Shown here: positions 44,495-54,800 of the stretch, in pieces
How the letters are laid out: each line of letters starts with the position of its first letter
Numbering within the stretch: the stretch's first letter is position 1
DNA from: Mugil cephalus
Taxonomy: Eukaryota; Chordata; Actinopteri; Mugiliformes; Mugilidae
Direction: 5' to 3'
DNA length: 64,000 bases
NCBI RefSeq assembly: GCF_022458985.1
Contig: NC_061771.1
Coordinates: forward strand, 31,077,764 to 31,141,763
Notes under the pieces: model-generated
Databases searched by the model: none
Seen by the model: the letters and a program-made list of their open reading frames with translations, nothing else
Told to the model about the DNA's origin: nothing
Translations under genes and position numbers: made by a program

Positions 44495-46946
44495 TCAGTT
44501 GAACGCTTCCTTGTTGATCCACATCAGGGTCCGCGTCTCGTTGGGTTTGCATTCGTACTCGATGTTGCTGAATTTGTTGCCAAACTGGCAGTGCTCCCTC
44601 TTGTAGTAGTTGTAGTACTTGGCCTGCCAGACCGTCTCGAACGTCCCCGCCTTGTTAAACTGCACAGAGAAAGAGAAACAACCTGTAATTTCAACCTTAC
44701 CCATCGTGACGTCACCCATTGGAACATGAGCCTCGAAAATGAAGCCCAAAGTGGGCAGAGCCCGCGGTCGCCATGTTAGACGAGCTTTACTCCGCCCACA
44801 CTCGGATCCTCCTGTGTTCAGGCGGAGCTAAAGCAGTCTGGATGTTGAGACTCGCCCACCCAACTCTCTGCTGCCTGTTAGCTCAAAGCGTTAACACCCT
44901 TAATTATGCAGAATTTTAAACCAAAATCGTTTTTTTTGTACCAGACTGTAAACATGTTTAATAATGCTGTAACGTTGGGGCTTCTTAACATGGGGGTCTA
45001 TGGGGATTTGCTCCCCTTTGGAGCCTCAAGTGGCCACTAGATGAACTGCAGTTTTTTGCACTTCCTCATGGGCTTCATCGCTCGGACCTGAAGGTTGCCA
45101 CTTGGTGGAAATGAGTAGAAATAGATGAAGAAACATATGCATGACTTAATCTTCGAAGTCTCTACTAGAACTGAGGTCTCATCCAGACTTCACATCAACA
45201 TCCGTCCTGACCTGGTCTCAGTCCACATGTGGAGCTGGTCTGAGACACATGTGACCTCCTTCCTTTGGTTAATGTGAACACACAATGAGTCCTGGGTCCC
45301 ATTAAAGACCACCTACTCAACAGAAGAGGAGTTTAACTAATTCACTCAGATAAGGCGTGATCATAGTTTCATCATCATAAACCATCAGGTCTTCTCTTTG
45401 GTTTGTTGTCTCACCTCTATGCTGACTTGAACTGGCTGCCTGTCCCCGCTCTTGGTGTGCGGGACGCCCTCGGTGTTATACTGGCCGTGGTAAACCACCG
45501 ACTCCTCGTCCCTGGACTGCTGCTCCAGAGGGAAGATGATGCCGCCGATGTTCATGTTGCTGCAAAGAACAAGAGGAAGTGGGACAATCCACGAAATGGA
45601 AGCTGAGCTGGAGGAAACTGTTGATTTTAATCTGATAAAAACAATGAAAGGAGCTTTCTGAGAGAATTAAAGGCCGCAACTAGTCGACCGTCAGTCATAG
45701 GTGACCGCCTGAGCACAACTTGTCAAACACCAGGTACGCTAGCTAAAACAAACTAGGAAAAAATATATTCTGTAAATAAATATGGACGACGTGTCTCCAC
45801 TTCCTCTCATTGGCCCAAATGAAGAGATTTCCTCTGGGATAAGGGCGGCGCCATCATGGGAGTCTGATCAGTACAGTCTGAGGGCGGAGTCACAATATCG
45901 ATGCCCCGCCCACACTTCCTCAGACTCATTTTCATTTTCATTTAATTAATGCTCTGCTCTGCCTACACCAGATACAAGGAAATGTTGGATTATGAATTGA
46001 ACTTAGAAACTTACACAGTCCCACAAAACCGCTTTACGGAATGGTTGGCGTGGCAACTGCTGGTCGCCATTATGCCACTTGAACATTCATTAACATTTCA
46101 TGAACTACCTAAAATGACAGAAATCGGGAAAAATATTTAATGTGTATTTTCTTGATTTAGTTCGGCTCAAGTCCCGCCCACTAACATGGAGGGGGAGGAG
46201 CTTATGACCTACATACTACAGCCAGTCACCAGGGGGCGCTCCACTTGTTATTCCTCAGGGAGTGAAAGCAACCAGAAATATAATAAGACACGGTGAGAGA
46301 AGCAGAAAAAGAGGATTAATAATATTTAGCTAGCTAAGTGATGCTAGGCTAGTCTTGGATACATAACATTAGTAGAAGTGTTAGCTTATCTTAGCTCCCC
46401 CATGTTTTTCTGTGAAGTACCTTGGTTACTTTGAATAGTGCTGTAGAGAATCAAGTTGTTATTTCACAAAGCAGTTACCTTATTTCCACCATTAAGATCT
46501 GCACAGGATTTATTCAGAATGAGGATAAATAATAACAAGCTGAACGATGCTAGGCTAGTCTTAGATACGTAACATTAGTAGGAGTGCTTAGTTTATCTTG
46601 GCTCAGCCTATCTGAGCTAACAAAGCATCTTATTTCCACCGTGCAGATCTAAACATGATTTATTCAGACTGCTGCAGCCTGCAGGAGGAAGGCCTCCTCT
46701 TCCTCGTTCATTTTTCATCCCTCTAACGCGCATGCGCCCCGTCACCGCTACCATCGGCTCCTCTTACGTGGCCTCGACGCTTCCAGGCTTCACCACCACC
46801 TCGATCTTATACTTGGAGCCCGTGAGCAGCTTGATGGTCCGGTTCTGACCGAACCGGGTACCGTCCACCTTGAAGAACACGGGCCCGTCGTTGGGCTGGA
46901 TCCGCAGCGCGATGGCGATGTTGATGATGGCGGGGACGTCGTCCAT
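44495..46946 (-). CDS. cnrip1: Cannabinoid receptor-interacting protein 1 (3 exons, 162 aa)
   Basis: Exons 46946-46768, 45559-45415 and 44659-44495 sum to 489 nt with matching phases; human CNRIP1 is 164 aa. The protein binds the C-terminal tail of the CB1 receptor and dampens its constitutive activity. Visible: [67 protein letters not shown] and [15 protein letters not shown] near the C-terminus (WINKEAFN). I start at [14 protein letters not shown] by alignment with human MGDLPGL; an in-frame upstream ATG would add an unmatched Ser/Pro-rich stretch. The neighbours ppp3r1 and fbxo48 agree with human synteny, except that PLEK, expected between cnrip1 and fbxo48, is not seen. Confidence 0.95.
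44720..45130. repeat. Common fish dispersed repeat in cnrip1 intron 2
   Basis: The stretch with CATGGGGGTCTATGGGGATT, GGAGCCTCAAGTGGCCACTA and GAACTGCAGTTTTTTGCACTT is a wording I associate with a very abundant teleost repeat of unclear class. No ends could be fixed. Confidence 0.5.
45850..46262. repeat. Dispersed repeat copy 1 (cnrip1 intron 1)
   Basis: Matches 55345-55770 in order: GATGCCCCGCCCACACTTC, ACAAGGAAATGTTGGATTA, TTTACGGA(A/G)(T/C)GGTTG, TGAACTACCTAAAATGACAG, the GCCCACT...AGGGGG(A/T)GGAGCTTAT block and the CACCAGGGGG end. Copy 1 carries a near-perfect CTCF motif at 46226-46239. Confidence 0.75.
46728..46737. promoter_or_regulatory. NRF1-like palindrome next to cnrip1 exon 1
   Basis: GCGCATGCGC, the core of the NRF1 site, lies 31 bases inside intron 1. 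A related GCGCATGCGT is at 50681-50690 in the presumed fbxo48 promoter. Confidence 0.4.
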
Positions 46947-47060
46947 TGTCCCAGGACAGGTGTCGGTACTGGAGGAGGGGGAAGGATGCTCGGATGCTGC
47001 AGAGGGACCAGAGTCCAGCTGGATGACATCCGGGCACGGCTTTCTAAATAAAAGTCCGGC

Positions 47061-47710
47061 CAAAGAGGGAATAAAACAAATAATAAAAAAAGAAATATAA
47101 ACCTGAGTCTTTATTTAAACGTTTATACATATGTATTATATGTTTATATGAACGCACGATACATATTTCAACATCTAAAAATCTAATTTTATAATAAATA
47201 TAATTTTCAAAATATTATTAGTCGAAATTAATTATAATGATATAGACTTCTATAATAATAATGATATATATATAAATTGTATAAATATAATTTACACATC
47301 TAATATTTAATCATATTATTAATTGATGATATACTTGATATATACATATCTACAATTTGTAATTTTTGATTGATATAGAAAATAATATAATAAACTATAT
47401 ATGCTGAATTTATTTTGTATATTTATCCATTATAATATTTATTTATTGGATCGTTTTATTTTTTTATTATTGTCCTCTGAAACCTTAAATTTGTTAATGA
47501 TAAATTTAGACCTTTAACAATTTTTAATTCAGTACTTAAGGTCAGTTTAGCGTCTTCACCATTATATTAATCAAAGAAGCCTAAATGCTGTCATAATAAT
47601 AAGTATAGTTTGGAAGGAATTAAACAGGCTGTGGTTTAATTCATCTGATTAATTCAATTACATAAACATCCTGATGGATTCAACACAGACATCAAGTTGA
47701 TCGTCACCAG
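47061..47710. other. AT-rich intergenic spacer
   Basis: Strongly A/T with TATATA-type runs and no coding sequence. It separates the cnrip1 start from the fbxo48 3' end. Confidence 0.6.
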
Positions 47711-47716
47711 TTTATT
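47711..47716 (-). terminator. fbxo48: Polyadenylation signal of fbxo48
   Basis: AATAAA on the gene strand about 145 bases past the stop codon. Confidence 0.5.
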
Positions 47717-47860
47717 TACATCAGTTCATTTTCTTTCTACATGATCCGTTTTTCTTTAAAATAAAAACATTAAAAAAAAATTATATGTACAAATGATTGT
47801 GTGTATTCACACCGAGTATAAAATACACATATATTAAGAGTATAAAGTGAGTGAGAGTTT

Positions 47861-49379
47861 TCATCTGTCCAGCTCGGCCTGCAGGATGTCCCCCCACGTC
47901 TCCACGTCCAGCGGCGTCATCCTGCGACCGAGCAGCTCCTCGGCCGAGTCCACGCGACTGTACCGTCCTCTCAGCCAGTCTGTCTTCACACGGCAGCGGC
48001 TGTAGTTCCTCACCAGCGTCACCTGCAGGACGTTTAGAAAAACAGCATTTGATGAAAAGTCTCAGGTCTATGAAACTCTGAGGCAACGACATGTTTCAAA
48101 AAAAAAAAACGACAACGTGTCTGAACAACGAATGAGCCAACGTCAACTCTACTGGAAATAAAAGAGAAGAAGAAGGAGGAGGGGGAGGAGGACAAGAAGA
48201 AGAAGAAGAAAAGGAGCAGGAGGATGAAGAGGGGAGAAGAAAAGGAGGAGAATGCAGATAAGGATGAGGAGAAGAAGCGAGAGGAGGAGGAAAAGGAGGA
48301 GGAAGAGAAGGAGGAGAATGAAGAGGAGGAAAAGGAAAAGAAGAAGAACAAGGAGAAGAATGAAGGGGGAGAAGAAGAAGACAAAGGAAGAGAAGGAGGA
48401 GAAAGGATGAAGGAGGATGAAGAGGGGAGAAGAAAAGGAGGAGAATGCAGACGAGGATGAGGAGAAGAGGAGGGAGGGAGGAGGATAGGAGGAGGAGGAG
48501 GAGGAGAGGAGGAGGAGGGAGAGGAGGAGGAGGAGGAGGAGAGGAGGAGGAGGAGAGGAGGAGGAGAGGAGGAGGAGGAGAAGAGGAGGAGAAGAGGAGG
48601 AGGGGGAGGAGAAGAGGAGGAGAAGAAAAGGAGGAGAATGCAGACGAGGACGAGGAGAAGAGGAGGGAGGGAGGAGGAGGAGGAGGAGAGGAGGAGGAGG
48701 AGAGGAGGAGGGAGAGGAGGAGGAGGAGGAGGAGAGCAGGAGGAGAGGAGGAGAGTAGGAGGAGAGGAGGAGGAGGAGAAGAGGAGAAGAGGAGGAGGAG
48801 GAGCTAAGGAGAACAACACCAGAATAAAATGATGAAGAGGAATAAAGAAAACAAAGATAAGAAGAAGAGAAAGAAGAGGAGCTGATGAAGAAGGATAAAT
48901 AAAAGCTCTATCTGTCCTCCTTGTCCTAAATGTCCTCGTCTCCATGTCTCTGTCCACACGGAGTCCAGCTCCTTTGTTCACCCCACGAGGAGTGAGACTC
49001 AGAGAGGACGGATTTATTCCCCATTAGCTCCAGGACGTCAGCGGCCTGTTGTCCTGTCCCTGTCCCCCCTCACCTTCCAGGAGAGGCCGTCCCTCCTGTC
49101 GCTGTCCACCTCCCTCTGGCAGACGGCTCTGACCAGCTGACACTGGCTCCTCCACAGCTGCTCGCTGTGCTCGATGATCCGGTGCCACAGCTTACACGTC
49201 CCGGCGGCGCTGCACAGGCTCCCGGCGTCCAGCTCGCTGAAGATCCTCACGCTCATCTCCGTCGGCAGCGTCTCCGCAAAGTTGTGAGCGCCGGCGGCGG
49301 CGGCGGCGGACGGCGTCGGGGCGGGTCCCCCGTCACAGAGGAGAAGCACAGACAGGATCCCAGGGCGTTCGTGCTGCAT
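47861..49379 (-). CDS. fbxo48: F-box only protein 48 (2 coding exons, 155 aa)
   Basis: Coding exons 49379-49074 and 48022-47861 (468 nt) give 155 residues, the same length as human FBXO48. The ATG has a strong Kozak context (GCCACCATGC) and lies 21 bases after an acceptor (CTCCTCAG at 49401). A non-coding first exon ends at 50615 with donor GTAAGAAC. The F-box (about 38-75) reads LPTEMSVRIFSELDAGSLC and AAGTCKLWHRI. The C-terminus has LVRNYSRCRVKTDWLRGRYS and DVETWGDILQAELDR, matching the human DADTWGEILEAELER end. It serves as substrate receptor for SCF ligases; human FBXO48 has been linked to turnover of active AMPK. It is head-to-head with aplf, as in human. Confidence 0.95.
48161..48805. 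repeat. Polypurine tract with ~193-bp higher-order repeat in the fbxo48 intron
   Basis: About 640 bases almost purely A/G on the plus strand (GGA and GAA runs). A marker GGAGGAGAATGCAGA recurs with AATGCAG at 48251, 48444 and 48638, giving a unit of 193-194 bases. The gene is read from the other strand, so its RNA is pyrimidine-rich here. Confidence 0.95.
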
Positions 49380-49639
49380 GGTGGCGCCGAGTCCGACGGG
49401 CTGAGGAGAAACAACACGGGGTCTCTGAAGGTTTCAGCAAGTCGCATCTAAGACCATGTTTCAATCATCCGCCGCAGCTTAGTCGCACATAAAAGAAACA
49501 CTCTTAAAAATCACGAGTAAAAAGATAAAAATAAGTTTTTTAGCTAGTGAAATAAAATATGCAGTCACAATTGACAATAAAGTTGACTTGACTGAATGGA
49601 ATTGTGGACCTATAATGAAAACACGTGCTCATACTGAGA

Positions 49640-49699
49640 CTTTTAAAGGCCTTAAATTGGGACTTTTTCATAAAAGTCCCAATTTAAGCCCTTTAAAAG
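49640..49699. repeat. Near-perfect 28-bp hairpin with a 4-base loop
   Basis: Arms 49640-49667 and 49672-49699 (CTTTTAAAGG...GGGACTTTT) pair with one mismatch around the loop TCAT. The hairpin lies in the fbxo48 leader intron. Confidence 0.9.
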
Positions 49700-50614
49700 T
49701 TGGACTTTTGGACTTTTTAAGGAACCTGCCACATGAGAGACTGTGGGCGGCTTCAGGCATCTTTTATTCTTGCAGTGGAGGGTCGTGCGTTTTCCACCCA
49801 GGCCTTCAGTGACCTCTGACCTTATTCAAAACACCTCTTAATGCGATCGTTATGACGCCACTGCTACAGAAAACATCAACATCATATGGATACACAATAA
49901 AACAGGACCTTGCAACTTGTACATCCCATTGTGTTGCTCCGTATCTATGTGTAATGACAATAGTCTGACTGTTAAAGCCGGCAGTGTTTCTTTTCTTCTC
50001 TGGTTTTCTGGATGGGTTTAACTTCAACTTCATTTAATTAGTGAGTTAACTTTGGTTTGAGCAGCAGCAGAGACGTGAACATTAATATTTTTACTTTATC
50101 ATGAGCCGATCAGATATGTAACTGTAAGTCTCATCTTTGTTTTGTGGCAAGTGTGTAAATATTTTTAATGCACTGTTGTTATTGCCTTATTGTATTTAAA
50201 AGCTCGGACAGGGACAAAGATTGTAAATTACCGGAAGCTATTAGTCTTATTTGTATATATCACATTTTCCCAGGTGTCCCGACAATATCTCTGCTAAATA
50301 AACAATACAAAAATAAATTATGTTTAATCATTTCTGCCTGAAACCTTAGATACGATAAGAGAACATGATGATTAAATGAATCGCACATTGGGAAGTAATT
50401 TGTGTTTTGCTGCGGCTCCAAATCACGTTCATCTACACGATGCTCGTCTCCGCCCCGGCTAACAGGCTAACATGCTAGCTCACCGAAAAACTCTCCGGCG
50501 TCAAACTATTTCCAGGCCTGACGCCATTTCACGCCGGTTAACGGTGAATTCGTAGCGTTGTGTGTGTGTGTGTGAGGAGAAACCACCAGTGTGTGGTTTT
50601 GTCCCGGTTCTTAC

Positions 50615-51120
50615 CTCCGTCGCCCTCGTTGACAGCTGACGGTTTAAATGTCTCCTCGGTTGTTTACATACAAACGACCTGCGCATGCGTACGATGCTCG
50701 ACGTGAATTTAACGCGTTTTTTTTTTTTAAAAAAAAGCAATCGAGGCCTATTTTGTAATTATTTTTTATTTTTTAAACAAATGAAAACATCTAGAAAGTG
50801 ATTTAATCCAGGATAAAGTAGTTAAATGTTTTTCGTACTGTTTGTATATTACGGATGTACGTTTTTTTATCGAAAACCTGCCAGATTGCATTCAATAATC
50901 CGCCAATTTGATACAGAATACAGGCCAACAAAGCTGTTTTATTGTAAAATACAAAAGTCAATGTTTTTTTCAGAGTTATATTAATTTATTCTTTAATTCG
51001 GCGTAGTCTTTTATGAAATGCGCAAAAAAACAACAACACAACAACACAATCTCAACAGTCGAGGGTTTATTTATTAATGGCAAAGCGTCTGCGCATCCTC
51101 TACGCGCATCCCGGAAGTTT
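50615..51120. promoter_or_regulatory. Divergent promoter region of fbxo48 and aplf
   Basis: The fbxo48 leader exon (donor GTAAGAAC below 50615) is preceded on its strand by GCGCATGCGT (NRF1-like, 50681-50690). On the aplf side CCGGAAGT (ETS core) is at 51111-51118. The A/T-rich stretch between them has no gene. TSSs are not visible. Confidence 0.45.
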
Positions 51121-51396
51121 TTGAACGACGCAGTTGTGCAGAAGTTGTGGATAAATCTGCTTTTCTAAGTTTCAGGTGTTCCTCCACCTCAGGTAGGCAC
51201 AGGGGGCAGGGGTGAGACTTGGTCGGCGACCCGGTGCACGCTTCGGTAATTGTTTATTCAAGTCAGGAGGAAGACTGGAGGAAACAGGAGTTACCGAAGC
51301 TCATTTTCAAACCTGAAACTCTTTAATTGTGATAATAAATCAAAGGTTATAACTCGGTGCTGTGTGCAGCCGCATTCAGTCCCTCCTGCTGAACTC

Positions 51397-51831
51397 ATGT
51401 CCGGGTTCGACCTGGTTCCGGTGGACGGCTCCGGGGATCCAGTCCACCTGCCGCCCGGGGACACGGTCTTGGGCCGGGGTCCCTTCCTGGGAGTGAGTCC
51501 TCCTGTTTCATGGCCTTACTTTTAATTAAAAAACTAATTATTTAATAGATTTAATGATGTTCTCGTGTTGAAGTAACTGATCTAAAAGCGTGACAGTTCT
51601 GACTGGAGTCTGGTCAGCGCTGCATTTAAAAATCAAGTCTAAAATCAGCAGAATTGTGAGTGCAGCCTGGTGGAGATGGTCTGCGATTGTGTTTTTATGT
51701 GTTTGTTTGTTTGTTTGTTTGTTTGTTTGCTGCTGGTCTCAGGTCAGTGATAAGAGAGTGTCCAGACACCACGGGCTGCTGCAGAACCTGAACGGACAGC
51801 TCAGTCTCAAACCGGTACTTCACCCCTCACA

Positions 51832-51871
<40 letters not shown>

Positions 51872-54800
51872 TAATAATAATAATAATAATAATAGCAGAA
51901 TATATCTTTATTGTCATCGTATAAGTAATATAATAAAATTGCAGGCGGCTCATCACAGTGCCATAGTATACACACACATAAAATAAGTAAATACAAACAT
52001 TACCCATTACCATTATTATTAACATACATTATTCAAAAACAATAGAAGATCCGTCATATTGTCCCGTGTTTATCAGCGTGATATGTTTGGAGACTGGATG
52101 GCTCTGAGGAGGAAACTGTTTTTATTTATTTATTTGATTTTCTGATTTATTGTGGACATATGAGCAAATAAACTGAAATGATAATACAAAAAAACAGACA
52201 GTTGATACTAAATAAATAAATGAAATAAAAGAGCAGCACAGTCCGAAAAGGGGTGAGAAGAAGAACAACTTATTACTAACTCCCCTTCTCCATAAATTAT
52301 TATTTATTATTGTGGATTTATTGTTTGTATCCATTTTTATTTGTGTGAATAACTGTAGTAAAAATAAAGCCAAATCTCCATTTGGAAATTGGGATAAAAC
52401 CAAAGAACCCAACGTGTTCCACATCAGGTTTTATTCTCTTGAACAAAAAAATACAAGTGATTTCACTGGAGGAGCCAACGTTTGGACGTTTTATTTAACC
52501 TGGACATCAGGCCGTCTGTGAAATTCAAAGCTTGGCTACGTGTTTCCTCCGTTTTCTGAGGCTAGCTGGTTAGCTGAGGCTAGCTGGTTAGCTCCGGCTA
52601 CAGGTATCGGTGGAAAGAGAAGCTCCTCTAGTTTCAAGTGGGACTCGACACGGGAGAGTGGAGCAGAGAGGATTGTGGGTGCTGTTGTTTTCCATTTTAA
52701 CCTCTTAATAAATATAAGCTCTTATTTCTTTAACTACAATATAAATAAAATACACATGGACAGTTGTTTTTATACGTTTAAAGTCTGAGAATCTAACACA
52801 ATCTGACAAACCCACGACCAGGCTGATTGTGTTGAGTTCTCTGACCAGTTGTTTGCTGTTGCCTCGTCCTTCATGTGGCCTCACGCTGCTTCTCCTTCTG
52901 CTCTTTAGACCCACGCGAACCCGTGTTTCGTCCAGTCGTCTCTGGCCGACGACCCCCGCCCTCTGCAGAGAGACTCCTGGCACCTCCTCCGTCATGGAGA
53001 TTTCTTCTCTCTGCTGCCCGGTCAGTTAATCTACAAGGTGGTGGCCGTGGGCGGAGAGGAGCGTCCTCCCAGGTACTCGCCGCCTCTGAAAGCTCCTCGT
53101 GTCATTCATTAAATCAGCGCCTCCGCCGTTTAAAGGAGGCTCCGCGTTTTATCTCCGATGGGTCCAAACGTCGTCTGTTGACTCACGTTGATTCACTCCT
53201 CTTTTACCTCCTCATTGTCTCCTGAATCCGTTTGAAGTTCAGATCAAACGGGCCCAGGAGAGGACACTCGACTCCTTTCCACCGCGGAGACGGAGCTCAT
53301 TTAAATGTGATGCTCCGGTTCCAGCCCTTCGTCTTTGAAGCTTTGAGGTAAAATGACGTGTCGCTTCCCCGCAGAGACGACCCGACGTCTGAACAGGAGG
53401 CGCGACTTCGTGTTTCTCCGGAGCCGGACGTGGACTCGCCTCCTGCAGTTGGACGGGATCTGAAGAAGACTCCAACGTCACCGTCAGACGAGGAGGAAGA
53501 AGACGAGAGTTTGAAACAGGTTTGCAGGCAAATGCTCGGATAAAATAAAAAGGCAACACTGTTCTGAAATATGAGCTGGAAATCAAACAAATTCATAAAG
53601 TCTGCTTAAGGCCGGGCAGTGCAGGTGAATAGGGTAAAACTTTTAACTAAAAGATATCTCAATGAAACTTCTCCAGCTGACTATTGAATAAATACAATAT
53701 GTTTTTTATCTACTTAAATATTTGCTAATTTGCAAACATTTTCAGAAGAGAAATCTGAATAATGGTTAAAATGAGGTTCAAAATTCTTGTTTTATTTTGT
53801 TTACATATTAGGTTTCCAGGTATTTGCAGAGGGAGTTTTGAATATCTATGTTTATCTCTCCATAATTTGAACCAATCACGTTCTCAGAAATCGACACCAA
53901 CTAATGAGAGTGCGAGTTTAGCTTCAGATCGATCTTTCTGCTTTCATGATTGGTCGCCAATACGAAGGATATGACCATATTTGGACCTGGCCGACTTCTG
54001 CAGGAGAAAAAGAGCTTCACAGTAGAAACATGACTGATAGATAATTTAGGAGTAAATTAGAGATGCAGCACAGGCAGAATGTAATGAAATGAACAACTCA
54101 GTGTAGATTTTGAAGCTTTTTTTTAAAAAATAATTTGACAGAAAACATGTTGATGAAGCAAAAATAGCAAAAAATCTCAGAATTGATCACATTTCCTCAT
54201 AAAAATGTTTGAAAACATCATCAGATATTCACACGAGTCCTGAAAGTAGACAAAGGTCAAACACATGAAACAGGAAAATGAGCCAATATTACACGTCAGC
54301 GAGTTGTAAAAGACACAAAACCCTTTAAGTTTTTTTTTTTTCTTTTCTTATTATCAAACCGAGGTCAAATCAAAGTGCAGCTTCTTCTATTTCTTGTGTC
54401 TTGCAGGACGATCAGATTAATGTCGCTTCATCTTTACCAAGAAGAGTTTTACCTGCCTGGATGCTGGCGTCTACAGCAACGCCAAAGAGTCCGTCCTCCG
54501 CCTCAAAAGGTACCACCCAGAGGACAATTTGTCTCTGTAGACTAGTGTTTCCCAACCTCTCCTGAGCCATGGGACGTATTTTACATGAGAAAAGTCCCAC
54601 GGCACCGTACCAAATAACAATAACACAACAAGTATAAATAATGAAATAATGACCCGCGGCACAGTGGGTGGGAATCACTACTGTAGAGGACAGTGTCTCT
54701 CTCTGTAGAGGACAGTGTCTCTCTCTGTAGGGGACAGTCTCTCATCTCTCTAAATTGGTTTCTTGGTTTAGTTCAGTCATCTGTGAAGAGGAGGAAAGAA

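Noticed and set aside
46764-47063. Upstream in-frame start of cnrip1 giving a 39-residue Ser/Pro-rich extension
   Set aside because: Human and family proteins begin at the position of MDDVPAI; the extension has no counterpart.
48034-48981. Long minus-strand frame of Ser/Pro/Leu repeats and plus-strand Glu/Arg frames over the purine tract
   Set aside because: A GGA/GAA repeat is open in several frames; there is no homology and it lies in the fbxo48 intron.
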